Assembly (NCBI GenBank): GCA_011389865.1
Contig: JAABTL010000012.1
Coordinates: 1 to 64,000, forward strand
Length of the DNA: 64,000 nucleotides
From: Trueperaceae bacterium
GTDB lineage: Bacteria; Deinococcota; Deinococci; Deinococcales; Trueperaceae
Direction of reading: 5' to 3'
The notes below the pieces were generated by a model, which was not told where the DNA came from, searched no databases, and saw only the letters and a list, made by a program, of their open reading frames with translations. Below, one piece after another: positions 1-8,462 of the stretch. Made by a program: the position numbers and the translations under genes. The stretch's first letter is position 1; each line of letters starts with the position of its first letter.

Positions 1-308
1 TGGGCGAGCGCACGCCGGTGCCGGTGGAGGCGCTGGCGTTCGGCGTCGAGCGGACCGCGGCACGCCTGCGCGCGCTCGGCGCGGAGCCGCGCCTGCGCCT
101 CGTGGACGGTACCCCCAAGACGACCGACAACGGTCACCTCATCGTCGACTGCCACCTGCCGGCCGGGACCTCGGCCGTGGCCGTCCGGGCGTTCGCCGCC
201 GCCGTCGACGGCGTGCCCGGCGTCGTCAGCCACGGGCTCTTCCTGGGCCTGACGCACCGCGTGTTCCTCGCGGGCCCCGACGGCATCGAGGAGCTGTCGG
301 CCGGGTGA
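1..308 (+). CDS. rpiA: ribose-5-phosphate isomerase A, C-terminal part (5' truncated by window edge)
   Basis: Open frame from base 3 (GERTPVPVEALAFGVERTAARL...TDNGHLIVDC...GVVSHGLFLGL), typical RpiA C-terminus; overlaps the acpS start. Confidence 0.85.
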   Translation, partial: GERTPVPVEALAFGVERTAARLRALGAEPRLRLVDGTPKTTDNGHLIVDCHLPAGTSAVAVRAFAAAVDGVPGVVSHGLFLGLTHRVFLAGPDGIEELSAG

Positions 309-676
309 TCGTCGCCGTCGGCATCGACCTCGTCGAGCTCGCTCGCGTGCGGCGTGTTTGGGGGGCGCACGGGGAGCGGTTCCTGCGGCGCTGCTTCACC
401 GCCGCCGAGGCGGCGGCTGCCCGGGGTCGGGCCGACCCGGTGCCGGCGCTCGCCGCCCGCTTCGCGGCCAAGGAGGCGTTCCAGAAGACCTGGCCTGAGA
501 CGCTCTCGTGGCGCGACGTCGGGGTCGTCAACGCGGCGGACGGCGCGCCCCGTCTCGCGTTCTCGGAGCGCGTGGCGCGGCGCATGGCGGCGGAGGGATG
601 GCGGGCCCACGTGTCGCTGACCCACGCGCGCGAGCACGCGGCGGCGGTGGTGGTGCTGGAGCGGGCCCCGACCTGA
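305..676 (+). CDS. acpS: holo-[acyl-carrier-protein] synthase
   Basis: IVAVGIDLVELARV...RCFTAAEAA...LAARFAAKEAFQKT...HVSLTHAREHAAAVVVLE, AcpS signature motifs. Confidence 0.92.
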   Translation: MIVAVGIDLVELARVRRVWGAHGERFLRRCFTAAEAAAARGRADPVPALAARFAAKEAFQKTWPETLSWRDVGVVNAADGAPRLAFSERVARRMAAEGWRAHVSLTHAREHAAAVVVLERAPT

Positions 677-691
677 GCGATGGTGACGGAA

Positions 692-721
692 GCGCCGCCC
701 CCGGGGAGCCGGGGGCGGCGC
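692..721. terminator. bidirectional terminator-like hairpin between convergent acpS and crp-like genes
   Basis: Perfect 13-bp stem GCGCCGCCCCCGG-GGAG-CCGGGGGCGGCGC, followed by a second small stem CGCCC..GGGCGTTT. Confidence 0.6.
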
Positions 722-770
722 GCCCTCGTCGGGCGTTTCGGGCGCTGCGGGCGCGTCGCGCGCCGTCGGT

Positions 771-1454
771 TCAGAAGCCCTCGGAGACGGCGTCCAGCTC
801 CTCGCGGTCGATCAGCGTGATGCTGCGGTAGCCCGAGGCGATCAGGCCCTCGGAGCGCAGCTCGGTGATGATCTTCGAGACGCTCTCGCGGGTGCTCGCC
901 GTGCCCTCGGCCACGAGCTCGTGGGTGGCGGAGATCACCGGGCGGCCGTGGGCGTCGAGGCGGGCGAGCGGCGTCCCCGCCAGCGTGAGCAGGTAGCGCG
1001 CGACACGCTGGCGCAGGTCGCCGGTCTGCAGGTGGTACTGGTACTCCATCGAGCGCTGCATCTGCACGGACAGCGAGCGGGTGATCGACATCAGGTCCTG
1101 CTGGTTGATCAGCGCGGGGTCGATGGCCTCGATCTGGGCGGTGGTAAGCGCCTCGGCGATCTCCTCGCGCTGGCCGTCCATGAACGCCTCCTCGCCGAAG
1201 AAGTCGCCGGGGATGAGGTGGCGGACGGTGAGGATGCGACCTTCCGGCGTCATGCGCGTGATGCGCACCAACCCGTCGCGCACGCGGAACACCGACTGCG
1301 CCGGGTCACCGGAGTGGTAGAGGGTCTGGCGGCGTTGGAAGGTCAGGGTCTGCACGGGGGCCTCCATGGCGTCGGCGTGAGCGGGGGTGGTGGGCTGAGG
1401 GGCGGCGCGAAGCGGACGGAACGTGGTCGTGCGAGATCCGGATGCGAGGCTCAT
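771..1454 (-). CDS. Crp/Fnr-family transcriptional regulator (LdrP-like by context)
   Basis: MSLASGSRTTTFRP...; cNMP-fold RRQTLYHSGDPAQSVFRVRDGLVRI and HTH TASTRESVSKIITELRSEGLI; ATG overlaps upstream stop (ATGA). Confidence 0.87.
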   Translation of the reverse strand: MSLASGSRTTTFRPLRAAPQPTTPAHADAMEAPVQTLTFQRRQTLYHSGDPAQSVFRVRDGLVRITRMTPEGRILTVRHLIPGDFFGEEAFMDGQREEIAEALTTAQIEAIDPALINQQDLMSITRSLSVQMQRSMEYQYHLQTGDLRQRVARYLLTLAGTPLARLDAHGRPVISATHELVAEGTASTRESVSKIITELRSEGLIASGYRSITLIDREELDAVSEGF

Positions 1455-3058
1455 GCGGTGACCTCCTGGGTCTCCACGGAACGGCGTCCGCGGGCGGGGA
1501 GTGCTGCGGCGCTCAGACGCCTGCCGACGCCGCTGCTCAGGCGTCGACCGGCACTGCGGGCTGCGTTGAAGCCGGAGAGGGTGACGCCCAGGGTGCCTTG
1601 CCCCGGGAACACCGTGTCGCCGGCGAGGAAGAGTCCATCGATGTCGGTGCGGTGCGACGGCGCCGCGAAGTTGGCGTTGGCGACGGTCTGCGGGAAGCCG
1701 CCGGCGGTGCCGCCGGCGCGCCGCGTGTAGCGCTCGAAGGTCCGCGGGGTGCCGGCCATGACGACGTCGAGGCCGCTGCGCAGGTCGGGGAGCAGCCGCT
1801 CCATCTGGCCCAGCAGCCGCTCGGTCATGCGCTCCTTGGCGGCGGCGTAGTCGGCGGGCCGCTCGGCGACGTCGAGCCAGGTCGCGGCGTCGACGTGGGT
1901 GGAGACCGTCACGGCGCGCTTGCCGGCCGGCGCGCGGCCCTCGTCGAACGCGGGTGAGATCGAGATCAGCAGGTTGCCGCCGTCGTGCACGGGGGTGGGG
2001 CCGCCGTTGGCTGCGACGTCGGTCACCTGCAGGAAGGGGCGGACGTCGGCCGGCAGCGCGCGCTCGTCGACGCCGAGGTAGAGCATGAAGGGGCCCCAGT
2101 GCGTCTGGTGGCTGCGCGCGCGCGGGTGGAGGCGGGTGCGGACGTCGTCGCCGACCAGCGCGGCGGTGTTCGCGAGCGGCACGGTGGAGATGACCACGGG
2201 GGCGCGCAACTCGCCACTGCGGGTGGCGACGCCGGCCACGCGCCGCCGGTCGTCGACGAGGATGGCGCGGGCCCGGGTGGCGAAGCGCACGCTGCCGCCG
2301 CTGCGCCGGACGACGTCGAGGAAGTCCTCGGCGAGCCCGCGCAGGCCGCCGTGCACGTACTGGGCACCGCGCCGGTAGACGTCGAGGGCGAGCGCGCCGT
2401 TGGGCGCCGCGCAGTCGTCCGCGGTCGTCTGCATCGCGTCGACGAGTTGGCCGTCGACGAAGGCCCGGTGCACCGGGTCGTCGACGCCGTGGGCGTCGAG
2501 CAGGTCGGCGACGCTGCGGCGCAGCTTCAGCAGCACGGGGAGCAGGGCGGGGTGGGCGGCGGCCGCGGTGTCGAGCAGGTCGCGGGGGGCGGCGAAGGGC
2601 ATCACCGGGAAGCGCTCGGCGGCGTGCGCCAGGCCGCGCGCGAGCTGCGCGACCTCGGCCCAGAACGCACGCTTGGCGCGCTCCTGGCCCGGGAAGGCGC
2701 GGGCGACCTCCGCCGACCACGCCTGCCGATCGGCGTGCAGGTCGACGACGCGATCGCCCACGAGGACGCGGATCGCCGGGTCGACCGGGGTGTAGCGCGG
2801 CGCGATCCCGAGGCGGTCGTAGACGCGGCGGACGACGCCGCCGGGCTCGAGCCCCATGCCGACCGTGGCGCCGACGGCGAAGGCGTAGCCGTCCTGCTCG
2901 AAGCTGGCGGCGCAGCCGCCGGCGTGCTGGTCGCGCTCCACGACGACGACCCGGTGCCCGCGCGCGGCCAGCAGCGCGGCGGCGGTGGCGCCGGACATGC
3001 CGGCGCCGATGATCACCGCGTCCCAGCGCTCGGTCTTGGGTCCGGGGCGCGGGCTCAT
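1451..3058 (-). CDS. FAD-dependent phytoene desaturase/carotenoid oxidoreductase family protein (CrtI/CrtD-like)
   Basis: N-terminal dinucleotide fold DAVIIGAGMSGATAAALLAARGHRVVVVERDQHAGGCAASF and C-terminal GLFLAGDTVFPGQGTLGVTLSGFNAA. Confidence 0.82.
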   Translation of the reverse strand: MSPRPGPKTERWDAVIIGAGMSGATAAALLAARGHRVVVVERDQHAGGCAASFEQDGYAFAVGATVGMGLEPGGVVRRVYDRLGIAPRYTPVDPAIRVLVGDRVVDLHADRQAWSAEVARAFPGQERAKRAFWAEVAQLARGLAHAAERFPVMPFAAPRDLLDTAAAAHPALLPVLLKLRRSVADLLDAHGVDDPVHRAFVDGQLVDAMQTTADDCAAPNGALALDVYRRGAQYVHGGLRGLAEDFLDVVRRSGGSVRFATRARAILVDDRRRVAGVATRSGELRAPVVISTVPLANTAALVGDDVRTRLHPRARSHQTHWGPFMLYLGVDERALPADVRPFLQVTDVAANGGPTPVHDGGNLLISISPAFDEGRAPAGKRAVTVSTHVDAATWLDVAERPADYAAAKERMTERLLGQMERLLPDLRSGLDVVMAGTPRTFERYTRRAGGTAGGFPQTVANANFAAPSHRTDIDGLFLAGDTVFPGQGTLGVTLSGFNAARSAGRRLSSGVGRRLSAAALPARGRRSVETQEVTA

Positions 3059-3957
3059 GCGCGCACGCCCTCCGCGGCGACGGCCTGCAGCAGTTCGGCC
3101 AGCCGCTTGAGCGCGACGGGGATGTCTTTGCCGAGGTAGACGCCGCCGGCGAGCTCGGCGCGCCGGGGGTCCTCGTCGAAGCCGTGCCCGCCGAAGGCGA
3201 CGACGGGCGCCATCCCGTCGAGGTGGGCTCGCTGATCGAGCAGGAACTGGACGGAGTCGAGCGACGAGGCCGAGACCATCACGGCCGCCGGCTGCACGTC
3301 ACGCGCCATGGCCGCCAGGTCGGCGACCGGCGTGTTCGCGCCCACGTAGAACACCAAGTAGCCCTCGCGGCGCAGCATGACGGCCAGCATCATCGCGCCG
3401 ATCTCGTGCTGATCGTGGGGCGCGCAGGCGACGATCACGCGCGGGCCGTGGCGGTTGGTGCCGGAGAGGCTCATCAGTTGGCGCAGGCGCCCCTGGACGT
3501 AGCTCGAGGCGAAGTGCTCGGTGGTGGTGTTGATCTCGCCGTCGTGCCACCTCTGGCCGAGGTCGAGCATCGTGCTGCGGAACAGCTCGAGCACGACGTC
3601 CTCCAGGGGATGGAGGGCGTGCGCCTCGCCCACGACGCGGTCGGCCTGCGCCTCGTCGAGCTCGAGCAGTGCAGCGACCAGCTCGTCGCGCAGCTTGCTC
3701 ATCGGACGCGGTCCGCGGGCGCCGGTCTCCTCGGAGCGCACCATCTCGGCGGCGCGCGAGGCGGGGACGCCGTCGTCGATGTAGCGCTTCATCGCGACGA
3801 TGTGACGCAGCTCGTCGTCGCCGTACAGGCGGTAGCCGGAGGCGGAGCGCTCCGGCAGCGGGAAGCCGTAGCGCCGCTCCCACTGTCGCAGGGTCGCGGC
3901 GGGTACACCCGTTCGCTCCTCCACCTCGTTCACCGTGTATTTTCCCGTCACCGCCAC
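3055..3957 (-). CDS. MerR-family regulator with B12-binding domain (CarH/LitR type)
   Basis: MerR HTH KYTVNEVEERTGVPAATLRQWERRYGFP; B12 domain with DQHEIG (DxHxxG) and WH-x8-EH in the helical bundle. Start chosen at GTG 3957 (GGGAG 7 nt upstream); the frame extends to a TTG at 4014. Confidence 0.88.
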   Translation of the reverse strand: MAVTGKYTVNEVEERTGVPAATLRQWERRYGFPLPERSASGYRLYGDDELRHIVAMKRYIDDGVPASRAAEMVRSEETGARGPRPMSKLRDELVAALLELDEAQADRVVGEAHALHPLEDVVLELFRSTMLDLGQRWHDGEINTTTEHFASSYVQGRLRQLMSLSGTNRHGPRVIVACAPHDQHEIGAMMLAVMLRREGYLVFYVGANTPVADLAAMARDVQPAAVMVSASSLDSVQFLLDQRAHLDGMAPVVAFGGHGFDEDPRRAELAGGVYLGKDIPVALKRLAELLQAVAAEGVRA

Positions 3958-4025
3958 GTTCTCACTCCCATCGACGCGGGCCGCCCGGCGCGCTGTCGTC
4001 AAGCGCTCGTACAACCTCTGTCGAA

Positions 4026-4054
4026 AGACTAGCGCAAACGTTGGACGAAGTCAA
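4026..4054 (-). promoter_or_regulatory. sigma-70-like promoter of the carH/litR operon
   Basis: Minus strand TTGACT-N17-TAGTCT upstream of the MerR gene. Confidence 0.6.
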
Positions 4055-4204
4055 TACACCGGTTGTGCCGCGGGCGACCCTTGGCGGGGCCGAATCCCGT
4101 CCAGAAGGGCATAGATGCCGCCTGAACAGGGTTGTACGCACTCCCCCTCCGCCTCGTGGGGCCCCACGGGCCCATCGGACCCACCCGGGGTAGCATGCCG
4201 GGCC

Positions 4205-4672
4205 ATGGCGAGCGACGACCGGAAGCACGTGCACATCACCACCGACGGTTCGTGCGAGACGCGTACGGGTGACGGCGGCTGGGCGTACCGGCTGGCGTAC
4301 GGCGACCACGTCCGCACGGCCAGCGGTTACGAGGCCGGCACCACCAACAACCGCATGGAGCTCACCGCGGCCGTCCGCGCGCTGGAGGCGCTGCGCGAAC
4401 CGTGCCGCGTCACGCTGGTCACGGACAGCCAGTACCTCCAGCGCGCCTTCACCGACGGCTGGCTGACCACCTGGCAGCGGAACGGCTGGCGTACGGCCGA
4501 CCGCCGCAGCGTCAAGAACCAGGACCTGTGGCAGCGGCTCCTCGAGCTGACCCGGATCCACGAGGTGTCGTGGTCCTGGACGCGCGGCCACGCCGGGCAC
4601 GAGCACAACGAGGAGGTCGACGGCCTGGCGCTGCGCGCCCGCCGCGAGCGGCGCGGGCAGACGGCGGGCTAG
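4205..4672 (+). CDS. rnhA: ribonuclease HI
   Basis: ITTDGSCETRTGDGGWAY...TTNNRMELTAAVRALEAL...VTDSQYLQRAFT...WTRGHAGHEHNEEVDGLA; leaderless TAGCAT-N8-ATG. Confidence 0.93.
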   Translation: MASDDRKHVHITTDGSCETRTGDGGWAYRLAYGDHVRTASGYEAGTTNNRMELTAAVRALEALREPCRVTLVTDSQYLQRAFTDGWLTTWQRNGWRTADRRSVKNQDLWQRLLELTRIHEVSWSWTRGHAGHEHNEEVDGLALRARRERRGQTAG

Positions 4673-5817
4673 CGCCGGTCGGCGTGAGCCCGCTGGACGA
4701 GTTCCTCGAGCAGGTACCCCAGCGCGCGGAAGCCGTCGAGCAGCGAACCCGGCTCGACCCATTCGCTGAGCCGGTGGGCGTCGCCGCCGCGCGCGACACC
4801 GAAGCCGATCGCCGGGATGCCCGCGGCGACCGCGGCGTTGGCGTCGGTGCTACTCGGCGCGACCCTGGCCTGGATGCCGGCGCGCTCCAAGGCCACGCGC
4901 GCCGCGCTCAGCAGCGGTTCGTCGGCGGTGCGGCCGGCGGGACGGTCGCCGACCACGTCGATCTCGAGATCGACCCGGTGGCGCCGCCCGACGGAGCGCA
5001 GTCGCTGCTCGACGCGCCCCACCAGCAGCGCCAGCGTGTCCGGATCGAGGCTCCGCACGTCGAGCGTCAGGCTGGCGGTCTCCGCGATCGCGTTGACCGA
5101 CGAGCCACCGCTCGCCAGCCCGACGTTGAGGCTCGACCGGGGCTCGACCGGGACGTCGAGCCGGATGAGCGCGTGGATCGCGTCCCCCATCGCGTGGACC
5201 GCGCTCGGCGCGCCGCGGTCGCCCCAGGCGTGACCGCCGCGCGCGCGGAAGCGCGCGACCAGGCGCCGCGAGCCGACGGCGCCCGAGACCACCTGGCCGA
5301 GGCTGCCGTCGACGGCCACGAAGACGTCGACGCGGCCCGCACGGTCCGCGACCACCCGGCGCGCCCCGCGCAGGTCGCCGAGGCCCTCCTCGCCGACCGT
5401 GGCGGCCAGCGTGACGCGCGGCCGCCGGCCGCCGCGGCCGGCGGCGACCTCCTGGGCGAGCGCCGTCAGCACCGCCAGGCCGCCGCCGTCGTCCGAGACC
5501 CCCGGCGCGGCCCAGCGGCCGCCCTCGAGCTCGCGCACGCGCACGTCGGTCCCGGCCGGGAACACGGTATCGAGGTGCGCCGCGAGCACCACGCGCGGAC
5601 CCTCGCCGCCCGGCAACTCGGCGACGACGTCGCCGAGGTCGTCGACCGCGACCTCCAGCCCGAACGACCGCCAGGCCGCGGCGACCGCCCCGCTTCGCTC
5701 GCCCTCGCCGAAGGGGGGCGAGGGCACCTCGGTGAAGGCCCGGAGGTGTCCCTGGAGACGCTCCAGCAGATCGGCATCGCCCACCGGCTCGACCCTGCCG
5801 CCCGCGGTAACCCGCAT
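4669..5817 (-). CDS. M20-family metallopeptidase/amidohydrolase
   Basis: VVLAAHLDTVFPAGT...PGVSDDGGGLAVLTALAQE...GEEGLGDLRGAR...SSTDANAAVAAGIPAIGFG, M20 metal-ligand motifs. Confidence 0.85.
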   Translation of the reverse strand: MRVTAGGRVEPVGDADLLERLQGHLRAFTEVPSPPFGEGERSGAVAAAWRSFGLEVAVDDLGDVVAELPGGEGPRVVLAAHLDTVFPAGTDVRVRELEGGRWAAPGVSDDGGGLAVLTALAQEVAAGRGGRRPRVTLAATVGEEGLGDLRGARRVVADRAGRVDVFVAVDGSLGQVVSGAVGSRRLVARFRARGGHAWGDRGAPSAVHAMGDAIHALIRLDVPVEPRSSLNVGLASGGSSVNAIAETASLTLDVRSLDPDTLALLVGRVEQRLRSVGRRHRVDLEIDVVGDRPAGRTADEPLLSAARVALERAGIQARVAPSSTDANAAVAAGIPAIGFGVARGGDAHRLSEWVEPGSLLDGFRALGYLLEELVQRAHADRR

Positions 5818-5842
5818 CAGGTCCTCGCTCCCCGTCCTCGCC

Positions 5843-6514
5843 TCAGAGTGGGTCGCCGCCGGGCTCGAGGGTGGCGATCCCCTCGCGCAGCGCGTACAGG
5901 GCCGCCTGGGTGCGGTTGTTCAGGCGCAGCTTGGAGAAGATCTCGGAGAGGCGGTTGCGGACGGTCTTCTCGGAGACGCCGAGGGCGTCGGCGATCTCGA
6001 GGTTGGAGCGTCCCTGGGCCAGCAGGCGGAGGATGTCCTCCTCGCGCTCGGTCAGCTCGGACAGCGCGTGGTCGGGGTGCCGCGGCAGCTCGCCGTAGCG
6101 CCGGAACTCGTCGAGGATCGACGCGGCCATCTCGGCGGACAGCAGCGTCTCCCCCGCGGCGACGCGCTGGATCGCGTCGATCAGGTCGTTGGCGTCGGCG
6201 TCCTTGAGGAGGTAGCCGCGGGCGCCCGCCTTGATCGCCTCGAACACGTAGCGGTCCTGGCGGTACATCGTCAGGATGATCACCTTGGTGTCGGGTTGCT
6301 CGCCGAGGATCGCCTTGGTGGCGGCAACGCCGTCGAGTTCGGGCATCTGAATGTCCATCAGGACGACGTCGGGACGCGTCTCGAGCGCGTACCGGACGGC
6401 CTCTCGCCCGTTGGCCGCCTCGCCGATGACGCGGAAGCCCTCCTCGCTCTCGAGGATGCTTCTGAGGCCTTGGCGGAACATGGCGTGGTCATCGCAGAGC
6501 AGCAGCCGGGTCAT
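5843..6514 (-). CDS. NarL/FixJ-family response regulator
   Basis: Receiver [17 protein letters not shown]...[14 protein letters not shown]...K and Lux[54 protein letters not shown]7-ATG. Confidence 0.92.
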   Translation of the reverse strand: MTRLLLCDDHAMFRQGLRSILESEEGFRVIGEAANGREAVRYALETRPDVVLMDIQMPELDGVAATKAILGEQPDTKVIILTMYRQDRYVFEAIKAGARGYLLKDADANDLIDAIQRVAAGETLLSAEMAASILDEFRRYGELPRHPDHALSELTEREEDILRLLAQGRSNLEIADALGVSEKTVRNRLSEIFSKLRLNNRTQAALYALREGIATLEPGGDPL

Positions 6515-6813
6515 GGGCACCATGCTAACCGACCGTCCGGGTGCTACCGTGACGTGGTACCCGGACGCGCCGGCCCGGGTGCGCGATGGTGGCTGCTTCC
6601 GGGCTCCGCCATCGGCGAGGGTAGCCGGGGCGGCGCCCGCGGGGCGCGTGCGTACGGCGTGCTGTGGCGGCTTCGGCCGCCCGACAGCACGGCGCGCGGG
6701 CGCTGATCGCGGGCGCCGCCCCAGAGCGCCGCCTCGGGGCCCAGCCCCGGACGGCAGCGCGCGCGGCGACCCCGTGGACGACGAGCGTCCGCCGGCGTCG
6801 GAGGTACCGATCC

Positions 6814-7374
6814 ATGATTCACCCCAAGGCCGCTCTGATCGAGCGGCTCCAGCGAGAGGGCCGCGGGCAACCCCAGTTCGTCACCCAGCGCGAGGGCCCC
6901 GACCACGAACCCACCTTCCGCTCCCAGGTCAAGATCCAGGGCAGGGCCTACGGCGATGGCGAGGGGGGCAACAAGCGCGAAGCCGAGCGCCGCGCGGCCG
7001 AGGCGGCACTGACGCGCCTCGACCGTGCCGCCGCCAAGGGCGGCGCGGCCACCGAAGGCGGCGCGGCCGCGGGCGGCGGCGGGGGCGGCAAGCGCAAACG
7101 CAAGTCCGCCGCGGGCGGCGGGCCCGCCACGCCGGCGGCGAACGCGAAGGGCGCGGAGCAGGCGGCCGACGCGGAGCCGGCACCCGCCGAGGAGCCCTTC
7201 GGCGGCCCCTGGCCGGTGTTCGAGCGCGTGCTCGCCGAGAGCCTGCGGATCGCCCACGAACGGGTCGACGCCGACCTGCGCGGCGACGTCGCGCTCGCCG
7301 GCGTCGAGGCTTTCGCGCTCAGGCTGTACAAGGACGTGCTCGAGGACCTCGGCGAGGTCGTCGACGAGGCCTGA
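6814..7374 (+). CDS. stand-alone double-stranded RNA-binding domain protein
   Basis: dsRBM-like [70 protein letters not shown] before ATG. Confidence 0.8.
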   Translation: MIHPKAALIERLQREGRGQPQFVTQREGPDHEPTFRSQVKIQGRAYGDGEGGNKREAERRAAEAALTRLDRAAAKGGAATEGGAAAGGGGGGKRKRKSAAGGGPATPAANAKGAEQAADAEPAPAEEPFGGPWPVFERVLAESLRIAHERVDADLRGDVALAGVEAFALRLYKDVLEDLGEVVDEA

Positions 7375-7382
7375 AACGGTCG

Positions 7383-7700
7383 TCAGGCGTCGGCGCCGCC
7401 GACGTTCAGGCGGCGCGCAGCACGCTCGATGCGCGTGAGGTCCTCGGCCGCCTTCTCCTTGACCATCATCGCCAGCATCGCCGGGCTGAGCGGCACGCCG
7501 CCGGTGCCGCGGGCCTGCACGAGGTCGACCATCTTGGCGGCGAAGGCGCGCAGCGGCGTCTCCATCGCCAGGTCGTCCGCGTCGTCGGCGGCGACCACGT
7601 CGATGAGGTCGGCGTCGAGCCCGGCCTTGTCGCCGCGCACCACGACCACCACGCGGCCGTGCTCGGTGACCACCAGGAAGCGCTCGTCGGGGCGGCTCAC
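7383..7700 (-). CDS. conserved-type hypothetical protein (105 aa), coupled to the Crp-family gene
   Basis: GTG start overlaps the upstream crp stop (GTGA); VSRPDERFLVVTEHGRVVVVVRGDKAGLDADLIDVVAADD... Confidence 0.6.
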   Translation of the reverse strand: MSRPDERFLVVTEHGRVVVVVRGDKAGLDADLIDVVAADDADDLAMETPLRAFAAKMVDLVQARGTGGVPLSPAMLAMMVKEKAAEDLTRIERAARRLNVGGADA

Positions 7701-8398
7701 TCGCTCGCTTCGTCCAGGAACTGCTGCAGCATCTCGGGGCTGACCGTGATCGGGGCCCGCCGCCGGCGGACCGCGCCGTACTCGAGCAGGCGCGCGAGAC
7801 AGTGGCTGACGGTCTCGCGGGTGGCGCCGATCATCTTGGCGAGGTCCTGCTGGGTGAGGTTGAGGTCGATCACCGTGCCGCGGTCGCCGTCCTGACCGAA
7901 GTCCTTGGCGAGGCGCAGCAGCAGGTTGGCCAGCCGGCCCGGGGCGTCGAAGGCGCCGACCTCGGCCTGCGACACCTGCGCCTGCCACAGCCGGGTCGAC
8001 ATCACCTGGATGAACTTCATCGCGATGCGCGGCTGCTGCTGCAGCAGGCGCTGGAAGTCGGCCTCCGGCATGACGATCAGGGTGGTGTCGACCACCGCCT
8101 CGGCCTGGTTCGGGCGCCGCTCGCTGGGGAGCAGGAGGAGTTCCCCGAAGATGTCGTACTGGCCCAACAGCCCGAGGATCATCTCTTTGCCGTTGGGGAA
8201 GTACATCGAGATCTTCACCATGCCCTCGCGCACGAAGTACAGCGCGTCGGCCGGGTCCTCCATGTGGTAGATGACCTCGCCCTGCGTGAAGCGGCGGTAC
8301 GGCGTGATGCGCGAGAGCTGCTCCAGTTCCTCTTCGGAGAGGTCCTGGAACAGCTGCGTGTTCTTCAGGTGCCAAACGAGGCTCGGGTAATCGGGCAT
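7697..8398 (-). CDS. Crp/Fnr-family transcriptional regulator
   Basis: MPDYPSLVWHLKNTQLFQDLSEEELEQL...GEVIYHMEDPADALYFVREGMVKI...DLAKMIGATRETVSHCLARLLEYGAV; TACACT-N9-ATG. Confidence 0.9.
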   Translation of the reverse strand: MPDYPSLVWHLKNTQLFQDLSEEELEQLSRITPYRRFTQGEVIYHMEDPADALYFVREGMVKISMYFPNGKEMILGLLGQYDIFGELLLLPSERRPNQAEAVVDTTLIVMPEADFQRLLQQQPRIAMKFIQVMSTRLWQAQVSQAEVGAFDAPGRLANLLLRLAKDFGQDGDRGTVIDLNLTQQDLAKMIGATRETVSHCLARLLEYGAVRRRRAPITVSPEMLQQFLDEASE

Positions 8399-8462
8399 CT
8401 GCACAGGAGTGTAGCGCGACCGACGCCGCAGCGTGGCCACAAGCCCTGGCGACCCACCGGCG

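Noticed and set aside
771-2720. Very long antisense/alternative-frame ORFs (e.g. 771-2720 N-terminal part, 1985-3139, 4402-6207, 11580-15104, 15877-18855, 21357-24167, 42938-45319, 59703-61781)
   Set aside because: High-GC shadow ORFs: Arg/Pro/Ala/Gly-rich low-complexity translations opposite or out of frame with well-supported genes. Only embedded segments with recognisable motifs (Crp at 771-1454, YbaK at 9512-10069) were kept.
5843-6514. Orphan response regulator as evidence of a new two-component system
   Set aside because: No histidine kinase is adjacent, but orphan NarL-type regulators are common; nothing further supports novelty.
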